A model generated the notes under the pieces. The model ran no database searches. It saw only the letters and a list, made by a program, of their open reading frames with translations, and was not told the origin of the DNA. From contig CAZCJU010000002.1 of assembly GCA_964498965.1 (NCBI GenBank), positions 6,954 to 70,953 of the forward strand: a stretch of DNA of 64,000 bases. Direction: 5' to 3'. Below are positions 16,119 to 23,107 of this stretch, one piece after another; within the stretch, counting starts at the first letter, position 1, and every line of letters starts with the position of its first letter. A program made the translations under genes and the position numbers. Source of the stretch: CAZCJU01 sp964498965 (GTDB taxonomy: Bacteria > Bacillota > Clostridia > Oscillospirales > CAG-272).

Positions 16119-17630
16119 TCAATTCCAAAGCTCTATTACGTCCTCGCCCTCAAGAGCATCGTACGTATCGCTTGCGTGCGACTTCTTCCTTGTGTAGATG
16201 AATCCGAGCAACTGAATGGATATGAGCGGCATCATGGCAACCATGGCAACAAGACCGAACGAATCCGTTAAAATGTTGCCGCCCAAGGCATCGCACGCAC
16301 CCATCATAAATTGCAGCATGAACGTGGCTGTCATCGGACCCGACGCAACTCCGCCCGAGTCGAATGCGATTGCGGTAAATATATCCGGAACGAAAAACGA
16401 AAGAATGAGTGCTATTAAATATCCGGGAACGATAAACCACATTATCGATATCCCCGTAATTACTCGAAGCATGGATAAGCCCATTGCCGACGATATGGCG
16501 ATCGAAAGAGCAATCGTTATCGCTTTTCCCGAAATCGCTCCGGCACTGACCTCTTCTATCTGCTTTTTGAGAACGTGTACGGCAGGCTCGGCAGATATGA
16601 TGAACCAACCAATGAGCATCGACAGAGGGATAAGTATGTACTTCGTGTTTCCCTCGGCGAGCTTTGAGCCGAGAACCGTACCGAGAGCCGAAAAGCCCAC
16701 GTTTACACCTGTCAAAAAGAGAACCAATCCTATGTAAGTGTAAAGAATTCCGAGAAGTATCTTAAATACCGATTTCTTCGGTAATTTAAACGAGAAAAAT
16801 TGGAATATGAGAAATATTACCGCAATGGGGGAAAGTGATATTGCGATCTCGCCCATGTACTCGGGAAGTGCCGATAAATAAGACCTTCCGATTTCAACGG
16901 TGCTGTTCCATGTACTGGGCAATTCAAGCACCGCATTCGCATCGCCGCTGTAGAAAAATCCGAGTACCAAAACGGCTAAAATAGGTCCGATCGAGCAAAG
17001 TGCCACAAGACCGAAGCTGTCCGCTTCCGCTTTTTTGTCGCTTCGTATGTTGGCAACACCGACGCCGAGAGCGAGAATAAACGGAACTGTCATAGGTCCG
17101 GTGGTGACACCGCCCGCATCGAATGCGATGCTCAAAAAATCGGGATCGGAAAAAGTCGCAAGCATGAATGCGAGTGCGTAAAAGAACATGAGCAGCCACC
17201 TGAGTCGCACTCCGTGTATGATCCTGAACATACATATGGCGAGAAACAGACCGACGCCTATGCTCACCGTCATTATCAAAACAAAACTGTCAATGTGCGG
17301 TACGGTGTCGGCAAGCACCTGCAGATCGGGTTCGGATACGGTGATAGCAATACCGAGGATGAAGCTTACAAGTAAAATAAACCACATTCGTCTTGACTTT
17401 GTCAATGCTGTTCCGATCTTTGAACCGATCAACGTCATCGACATATCCGCACCGAGAGAAAAAAGTCCGATGCCGACAACGATCATTAATGAGCCGATAA
17501 GAAAAGAAAGCAAAAGGTCTGCGGAAATAGGTGCAACTGTCAAACACAGCACCGTAACGGTCAAAATTATGGGTAAGACCGATATTGCGGATTCCCGCAA
17601 CTTTTCGACAACGAGAGCCTTCTTTTTCAC
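16119..17630 (-). CDS. DUF1538 family multi-pass membrane protein
   Basis: About 500 residues with roughly 12 membrane helices in two homologous halves. Each half contains the DUF1538 hallmark AFDxGGVxxGPMT (about residues 170-181 and 415-427), a likely re-entrant loop of a duplicated transporter fold. The substrate is unknown. A PII-like gene and a third gene follow in one operon, and association with PII proteins suggests ligand-gated transport. I chose GTG at 17628-17630, with AAGGA seven bases upstream; a TTG at 17646-17648 is the alternative. Confidence 0.85.
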   Translation of the reverse strand: MKKKALVVEKLRESAISVLPIILTVTVLCLTVAPISADLLLSFLIGSLMIVVGIGLFSLGADMSMTLIGSKIGTALTKSRRMWFILLVSFILGIAITVSEPDLQVLADTVPHIDSFVLIMTVSIGVGLFLAICMFRIIHGVRLRWLLMFFYALAFMLATFSDPDFLSIAFDAGGVTTGPMTVPFILALGVGVANIRSDKKAEADSFGLVALCSIGPILAVLVLGFFYSGDANAVLELPSTWNSTVEIGRSYLSALPEYMGEIAISLSPIAVIFLIFQFFSFKLPKKSVFKILLGILYTYIGLVLFLTGVNVGFSALGTVLGSKLAEGNTKYILIPLSMLIGWFIISAEPAVHVLKKQIEEVSAGAISGKAITIALSIAISSAMGLSMLRVITGISIMWFIVPGYLIALILSFFVPDIFTAIAFDSGGVASGPMTATFMLQFMMGACDALGGNILTDSFGLVAMVAMMPLISIQLLGFIYTRKKSHASDTYDALEGEDVIELWN

Positions 17631-17682
17631 CAAAACATCCTTTCTCAATATCCATCACTCCATTCGCCGTAAAAATCAATTA

Positions 17683-17691
17683 ATTATATCA
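17683..17691 (-). promoter_or_regulatory. Extended -10 promoter element for the DUF1538 operon
   Basis: On the minus strand the sequence reads TGATATAAT, an extended -10 box. The -35 region about 17 bases upstream matches poorly, which fits an extended -10 promoter. Confidence 0.5.
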
Positions 17692-17897
17692 TAAACGGAT
17701 AACCGAATCGGTGAAAAATCGGTAAATTTTCTTCTGCGAAAAGAAAATTTATATAAATAATAATTGAAAAATCACGGTGCTTGTAAAATTTTCTTTAATA
17801 TTTATCAAGATATAAGATTTATTAAATATTTTATGCTATTATATAAAATCGGGTATGCGTATGCGTTGCCGAAACGCCGATGCTCATGCCGAAACAT

Positions 17898-17933
17898 GAT
17901 CGATACGATCGATGTGATCGATACGATTGAAAT
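17898..17933 (+). repeat. 9-base tandem repeat (GATCGATAC-type, four units)
   Basis: Units are GATCGATAC, GATCGATGT, GATCGATAC and a diverged GATTGAAAT. The array ends 15 bases before the TTG start of the cotH-like gene, directly in its leader. Confidence 0.75.
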
Positions 17934-17948
17934 TTCAAGGAGAGTACG

Positions 17949-19781
17949 TTGAAAATTTACCGAATTGCCGCAGGCTTGCTGTGCCTGCTGCTCGTGCTGT
18001 CATCGTTTGCCTCTTGTGCCGGAAAAAACGCCGACACCTCGACCTTCGAAGCTGCGTCCGGCGGATCATCGACGAACGGCGACGAGAAGGAGAATGACAA
18101 AGACGACAAATACGTCAATGCCGAATTTTCTTTGAAAGGCGGCGTGTACGATTCAAAACAAATACTTGAATTGACACTGCCGAATAACGCTCCGAGCGGC
18201 TCGTACATAACCTATACCTTGAACGGTGACGAGCCGAAAGCCGACGGAAAAAGGTATAATGACGGAATAACGGTATGCACTGCGGATTCGTCTGTTTGCG
18301 TAAGAGCCGTATGCTTTTCGGAGAATGGCGAGCAGCTCGGCAGGATCAAGACCAATACCTATATCTATGCGAAAAAAAACAGATTCAATACGGCGATAGT
18401 ATCTCTTGTAACGGATGAGAAAAATCTGTACGGGGATAGCGGAATAATCTCGAATCCTCTATGCTCGGGCAAGGAGTGGGAGCGACCGTGTCACGTTGAA
18501 ATGTTTACCTCGTCCGGCGAAGAAATGATATCACAAGATGCCGGTATAAGACTTTTCGGAGGCTCGTCGAGAACGCTTGCCCAAAAGTCGTTCAGACTTG
18601 TGGCAAGACGCGATGGCTATTACGATGAACTGAAATATAACGGAAACGGTTCGTTCGATTATCCGCTTTTCGAAAACAGATACGTAATGGCGGGAGAAAA
18701 CAAGGGAAAGCTTCTTGAACGGTACGACAGAGTCATTTTGAGAAACGGCGGAAACGATTCCATGCAACACCGCTCGGAGGATGGAACGTCGATGACGCTT
18801 TTGCGTGACGGTGTGGCGAATAATTATGCGTTGAAGTATGCCGAAGCCGTCCCCGCTCAGGCATCTCGATTCGTTGCGGTGTATCTCAACGGCGAGTATT
18901 ACGGCATCTTGGATATGAAAGAGGATATAAACGACGATTATTTTTCGAATGTGTACGGCATAGAGAATAAAGACGAAGTGGCGATCATCAAATCGGAGCT
19001 TGACACATCGAGAAAATGCGAGCGACACAACAACGGCTCATATTGCAGATATTGCGGCACATGGTTTTATTACGAGCTTGATTGCGGTAATGACTCGGAG
19101 CTGGACGAATTCGAAGCGTTTTGTAAAAAGATAATAGGCTCAAACGGGAACAACGACGAGGAGCTTTACCGTCAGCTGATGCAAGTGTTCGATATCGACA
19201 ATTTGATACAGTATACCTTGCTTAATCTGTATATCTGTAATACGGACTGGGCACATAATAACCTGCGTATTTGGAGATATACGGGTCAAACCGATGCTTC
19301 GAATCCTTATAAGGACGGGCGTTGGAGGTTTACGACAAGAGATATGGACTTTTCGTTCGGCAGATACGAAAGTATGTCCTTGCCCGAATTGTATACGCAG
19401 GCCGACACGGACACGTTTGCGTTCGTCCTCGGAGAATATAACGGAGATTACGGATACGGTAACGCTTACGGCGATCCGCTGTATCTGAAAGGAATATTGA
19501 ATTTCTGCTTGAAAAACGGCGATTTCAAAACGAAATTCGAAGCTTATGCGAAAACCCTTATTTCCTCAAACGCCGTCGGCGACCTTACGACGCTGACAAA
19601 AGCGGCACGCAGTGAAATATCCGGAGAAATATCCTATCACATAACACGGTGGTCCGATACGATCTCACGGTATATGAATAAGCGTGCTTGGGAAACAAGC
19701 TGTAGTCATCAGCTCGGCTGGATAAACGAGCGAAGCGAAAAATTCTCGGCATATCTCGAAAAATGCTTAAAAAAATATTGA
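17949..19781 (+). CDS. CotH kinase family lipoprotein
   Basis: The 610-residue protein has a lipoprotein signal peptide with lipobox FASC (Cys23), so it should be anchored outside the membrane. A Ser/Thr-rich linker and a short beta-rich domain (about residues 55-140) precede the CotH kinase domain (about 170-520). Features of that fold include RLFGGSSRTLAQKSFRL, the GxxYG strand VYLNGEYYGILDMKEDI and the metal site RDMDFSFG. CotH is an atypical protein kinase that phosphorylates coat proteins in Bacillus spores; many Clostridia also carry extracellular CotH lipoproteins, so a sporulation role is only one option. The start is TTG, behind AAGGAGAGT. Confidence 0.85.
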   Translation: MKIYRIAAGLLCLLLVLSSFASCAGKNADTSTFEAASGGSSTNGDEKENDKDDKYVNAEFSLKGGVYDSKQILELTLPNNAPSGSYITYTLNGDEPKADGKRYNDGITVCTADSSVCVRAVCFSENGEQLGRIKTNTYIYAKKNRFNTAIVSLVTDEKNLYGDSGIISNPLCSGKEWERPCHVEMFTSSGEEMISQDAGIRLFGGSSRTLAQKSFRLVARRDGYYDELKYNGNGSFDYPLFENRYVMAGENKGKLLERYDRVILRNGGNDSMQHRSEDGTSMTLLRDGVANNYALKYAEAVPAQASRFVAVYLNGEYYGILDMKEDINDDYFSNVYGIENKDEVAIIKSELDTSRKCERHNNGSYCRYCGTWFYYELDCGNDSELDEFEAFCKKIIGSNGNNDEELYRQLMQVFDIDNLIQYTLLNLYICNTDWAHNNLRIWRYTGQTDASNPYKDGRWRFTTRDMDFSFGRYESMSLPELYTQADTDTFAFVLGEYNGDYGYGNAYGDPLYLKGILNFCLKNGDFKTKFEAYAKTLISSNAVGDLTTLTKAARSEISGEISYHITRWSDTISRYMNKRAWETSCSHQLGWINERSEKFSAYLEKCLKKY

Positions 19782-19796
19782 ATGGAGTGAATAAAA

Positions 19797-20987
19797 ATGG
19801 AAAGACTTATCGGAACGGTTTCAAGAGGCGTAAGAGCACCTATTATCAGAGCGGGAGATGATATCGCACAGATAGTTGCGGACAGCGTACTTGCCGCCGC
19901 AAAGTCGGAGGACTTCGAGCTTCGCGATCGTGATGTTATAGCGGTAACGGAAGCGGTCGTGGCAAGAGCGCAAGGTAACTACGCAAGCGTAGAGCAGATC
20001 GGCAAGGATATCGCCGCAAAATTCCCCAAAGGTCATATCGGAGTTATTTTCCCGATACTCAGCCGTAACAGATTCGCCATTTGCCTTAAAGGCATCGCCA
20101 TGGGTGCGAAAAAGATAACACTTATGCTCAGCTATCCCGCAGACGAGGTAGGAAATCACCTTTTCGACGACGAGCTTCTCGACGAAAAGGACGTTGACCC
20201 CTACAGAGATGTTCTTGACGAGAAAAAATACAGAGAGCTGTTCGGCTATGTTAAACATCCCTTTACCGGCGTGGATTATGTCGAATATTATAAAGAGCTT
20301 ATCGCATCGGTCGGATGTGAAGTAGAGGTTGTACTCGCAAACGATTGCCGCACGATACTTAATTATACGAAAAACGTAATAAATTGTGATATCCATACAC
20401 GTAAAATGACGGCACGCAGACTGAAAAAAGCGGGTGCCGAAACGGTCATGTCGCTCGACGAGATCATGACCGCCCCCGTTGACGGAAGCGGATATAACGA
20501 AAACTTCGGTCTGCTCGGCTCGAATAAGGCTACCGAAACCACGATCAAGCTTTTCCCCAGAGATTGCAAGCCCGTAGTCGAAAAAATTCAAAAATTGGTA
20601 AATGAAGCGACGGGAAAGCACGTCGAGGTCATGGTGTACGGCGACGGAGCGTTTAAGGACCCCGTGGGAAAAATTTGGGAACTTGCGGATCCCGTTGTAT
20701 CCCCCGCTTATACCGACGGTCTTATCGGACAGCCTAATGAGGTGAAGCTGAAATATCTTGCCGATAATGATTTTGCACAGCTCTCGGGCGACGCTCTTAA
20801 GGAAGCTATATCCGAGTATATCAGAAATAAGGACGATAACCTCGTCGGAAAAATGGTATCTCAAGGCACAACGCCCAGACGTCTCACCGACCTCATAGGA
20901 AGCCTTTGCGATCTTACGTCGGGAAGCGGTGACAAGGGAACTCCTATCGTTTTGGTGCAGGGCTACTTCGACAACTACACAAAATAA
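19797..20987 (+). CDS. F420-0:gamma-glutamyl ligase (CofE)-like protein
   Basis: The 396-residue protein has the CofE fold signature: RDVIAVTEAVVARAQGNY near the N-terminus, then GHIGVIFPILSRNRFAICLKG and the VEVMVYGDGAFKDPVGKIWELADP region. True CofE adds Glu residues to coenzyme F420-0 in archaea and actinobacteria. Clostridia generally do not make F420, and no cof or fbi gene is in the window, so the substrate is probably different. The protein is longer than CofE (about 250 residues). The ATG follows ATGGAGTG; the gene is 15 bases after the cotH-like gene and 15 before yicC. Confidence 0.8.
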   Translation: MERLIGTVSRGVRAPIIRAGDDIAQIVADSVLAAAKSEDFELRDRDVIAVTEAVVARAQGNYASVEQIGKDIAAKFPKGHIGVIFPILSRNRFAICLKGIAMGAKKITLMLSYPADEVGNHLFDDELLDEKDVDPYRDVLDEKKYRELFGYVKHPFTGVDYVEYYKELIASVGCEVEVVLANDCRTILNYTKNVINCDIHTRKMTARRLKKAGAETVMSLDEIMTAPVDGSGYNENFGLLGSNKATETTIKLFPRDCKPVVEKIQKLVNEATGKHVEVMVYGDGAFKDPVGKIWELADPVVSPAYTDGLIGQPNEVKLKYLADNDFAQLSGDALKEAISEYIRNKDDNLVGKMVSQGTTPRRLTDLIGSLCDLTSGSGDKGTPIVLVQGYFDNYTK

Positions 20988-21002
20988 TCTGGAAAATTTG
21001 AA

Positions 21003-21890
21003 ATGATAAAGAGCATGACGGGCTACGGCAGAAGCCGTATGACGGTAAACGGACGTGATATCACCGTCGAAATGAAATCGGTAAACAATAGGTATTTCGA
21101 GTGCAACGTGAAGTTGCCCCGTTCGTATATGTACCTTGAAGAAAATGTCAAAACGTATATTCAGGCGTGCGGCATATCAAGAGGAAAGCTCGACGTTTTC
21201 ATTGCGATCGATATGCCGGAGGGAGAGGGAATTACCATCTCCCTCGACGAGGCTTATACAAACTCATATCTTCAGGCTCTGAACAAGCTTGTGAGCGAGT
21301 ACGGACTTAAGGACGATATTTCGGCTATGCGTGTTGCCGCAAACCGAGATATATTCACATTGAAAAAGCCGGAGGACGATCTTGAGGGCGAATGGGAAAA
21401 CGTAAAGACAGTCTTGGCGAGTGCCATAGAAGCCTTCGATAAAGCAAGAACGGGAGAGGGAGAACGGTTAGAGAAAGATATCGAGATAAAAAAAGAGAAT
21501 ATCTCAGGTTGCATTTCGAAAATAGCCATGCTCGGCGATTCGGCGGCTAAACAATACGAGGAACGGCTTCGTATGCGGCTTAAAGATGTCATCGAGCAAA
21601 ACGATATTACGTATTCCGAAAGCCGAATACTTACCGAATGTGCGTTGTTTGCGGACAGAGTTGCCATAGACGAGGAGATAGTTCGTCTGAAAAGCCATAT
21701 TTGTGCATTCGACGAATATCTGCACTCTGATGAACCTGTCGGCAGAAAGCTTGATTTTCAGCTTCAGGAAATGAACCGAGAAGCCAATACCATAGGTTCA
21801 AAGGCACAAAACACGGATATAACACGGCTCGTGGTGGAGATCAAATGCGATTTGGAAAAAATACGAGAACAAATACAAAATATAGAGTAG
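21003..21890 (+). CDS. yicC: YicC/YloC family endoribonuclease
   Basis: The 295-residue protein opens with the family hallmark MIKSMTGYGR and later has VNNRYFECNVKLPR and a conserved C-terminus GRKLDFQLQEMNREANTIGSKA. E. coli YicC is reported to be an endoribonuclease acting on small RNAs; YloC is the B. subtilis homologue. It heads the conserved yicC-remA-gmk-rpoZ block. The remA start lies 7 bases after its stop. Confidence 0.92.
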   Translation: MIKSMTGYGRSRMTVNGRDITVEMKSVNNRYFECNVKLPRSYMYLEENVKTYIQACGISRGKLDVFIAIDMPEGEGITISLDEAYTNSYLQALNKLVSEYGLKDDISAMRVAANRDIFTLKKPEDDLEGEWENVKTVLASAIEAFDKARTGEGERLEKDIEIKKENISGCISKIAMLGDSAAKQYEERLRMRLKDVIEQNDITYSESRILTECALFADRVAIDEEIVRLKSHICAFDEYLHSDEPVGRKLDFQLQEMNREANTIGSKAQNTDITRLVVEIKCDLEKIREQIQNIE

Positions 21891-21897
21891 AAACGCA

Positions 21898-22149
21898 ATG
21901 AAGCTGATTGATGTAGGCTATGGCAATATGGTTGCCGCCGAAAGGATAGTCGCACTCTGTTCGCCGGAATCGGCACCGATAAAGCGTCTTGTCGCAGAGG
22001 CAAAGGAAAACGGCTACGCTTTGGACGTGACTTGCGGAAAACGTACGAAAAGCGTTATAATATTGGATAACGATACGGTAGTGCTGTGTTCTTATACGCC
22101 CGAAAAAGTTTCGGCACGCACCGAGGACGAGGAATACGAGGGCGAATAA
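21898..22149 (+). CDS. remA: RemA-like DUF370 regulator
   Basis: The 83-residue protein carries the DUF370 core MKLIDVGYGNMVAAERIVALCSPESAPIKRLV followed by GKRTKSVIILD. In B. subtilis, RemA (YlzA) is a DNA-binding activator of biofilm matrix operons that assembles into octameric rings. Here the C-terminus is extended and acidic (TEDEEYEGE). Its place between yicC and gmk is exactly the B. subtilis order. The biofilm role may not transfer to this organism. Confidence 0.9.
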   Translation: MKLIDVGYGNMVAAERIVALCSPESAPIKRLVAEAKENGYALDVTCGKRTKSVIILDNDTVVLCSYTPEKVSARTEDEEYEGE

Positions 22150-22191
22150 AAGCGAATACGAATGAATAAATAAGGAACGGTCACATATATA

Positions 22192-22803
22192 ATGAAAAAA
22201 GGACTATTGTTTGTTGTGTCCGGCCCCGCCGGAAGCGGTAAGGGGACGGTGTTGGGCGAACTGTTTAAGGCAAGCGAAGAGTTTGCTTATTCGGTATCGG
22301 CAACGACACGCTCACCCAGACCGGGCGAGCAACACGGGAAAAATTACTATTATATAACTAAGGACGAATTTCAAAGACTCGTTGAAGCGGACAGCTTTAT
22401 CGAGTATGCCGAATATGTCGATAATTGCTATGGCACACTCAGATCCGAAGTCGAAACAAGGCTTGAAAACGGCATAAACGTCGTTTTGGAGATCGAGGTG
22501 CAGGGTGCGTTGCAGGTCAAGGAAAGATTTCCCGAAGCGGTGTTCGTGCTTTTGCTTCCTCCAAACTATTCGACGCTTTCTTATCGCTTGCATAAGAGAG
22601 GAACGGAGCCTGAGGACGTGATACAGCAAAGACTTGAACAGGCGAAAAACGAATTGAAGTATTTTGACCTTTACGATTATGTTATCACAAACGAAAACGG
22701 CGTGATAGAACCGGCAGTTAAAACTCTTATGGCTATTGCGGATGCGGAAAAGCATAAGGTGTCGAGAACAAATAATTTTGTCGAAGAATTTCTTAATAAC
22801 TAA
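22192..22803 (+). CDS. gmk: Guanylate kinase
   Basis: The 203-residue cytoplasmic enzyme phosphorylates GMP to GDP. It has P-loop SGPAGSGKGTVLGEL near the N-terminus, the GMP-binding SVSATTRSPRPGEQHGKNYYYI segment, EYAEYVDNCYGT, and the lid RLHKRGTEPEDVIQQRL. Length matches the family. The P-loop reads SGKGT rather than the usual GKST/GKGT; this is within family variation. It lies between remA and rpoZ in the conserved block. Confidence 0.95.
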   Translation: MKKGLLFVVSGPAGSGKGTVLGELFKASEEFAYSVSATTRSPRPGEQHGKNYYYITKDEFQRLVEADSFIEYAEYVDNCYGTLRSEVETRLENGINVVLEIEVQGALQVKERFPEAVFVLLLPPNYSTLSYRLHKRGTEPEDVIQQRLEQAKNELKYFDLYDYVITNENGVIEPAVKTLMAIADAEKHKVSRTNNFVEEFLNN

Positions 22804-22825
22804 ACCCGAAAGGAATTGTACGGAA

Positions 22826-23107
22826 ATGATCAAACCGTCGATAGAAGAACTTACGCAAAACGGAAAATATAACAGATACGAGCTTGTTATCGCAACCTCA
22901 AAGTGTGCTCATATCGTTACCGACGAATATGTCCGTCAACGTGCGGAGGCAGAGCGTCGCATCAACAATAAGGAAGATCGCCCGCTTGTGTCCATGATAA
23001 GCAAGGATCTGCGTGACGAAAAAGCGGTAAAGAACGCAATAAGAATGCTTTACAGCGGCGAATACGAGATCGCCGAGCAAAAGGAAGACGGAGAAACGGA
23101 TATATAA
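22826..23107 (+). CDS. rpoZ: RNA polymerase omega subunit
   Basis: The 93-residue protein begins MIKPSIEELTQNGKYNRYELVIATSKCAHIV and has the RPLVSMISKDLRDEKAVKNAIRML helix region typical of omega. Omega helps assemble and stabilise core RNA polymerase. I chose the ATG at 22826 after AAGGA; a longer in-frame extension runs back into gmk and is not supported. The stop codon overlaps the priA ATG by one base (TAATG), so the two are coupled. In B. subtilis coaBC lies between these genes; it is absent here. Confidence 0.9.
   Translation: MIKPSIEELTQNGKYNRYELVIATSKCAHIVTDEYVRQRAEAERRINNKEDRPLVSMISKDLRDEKAVKNAIRMLYSGEYEIAEQKEDGETDI

Larger units (their letters stand above)
17631..17948. other. Divergent intergenic region between the DUF1538 operon and the cotH-like gene
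   Basis: About 318 bases, strongly AT-rich. It contains an extended -10 box for the leftward operon (17683-17691) and a 9-base tandem repeat just upstream of the cotH-like gene (17898-17933). A 62-codon reading frame here lacks a ribosome site and runs into the cotH start, so I do not call it a gene. Confidence 0.6.

Noticed and set aside
17764..17952. A 62-codon frame in the cotH leader, rich in DTIDVIDTIEI
   Set aside because: Its repeats come from the 9-base DNA array, it lacks a ribosome site, and it overlaps the cotH start.
19797..20987. Evidence for a coenzyme F420 pathway
   Set aside because: One CofE-like gene is not enough; no other F420 gene is in the window.
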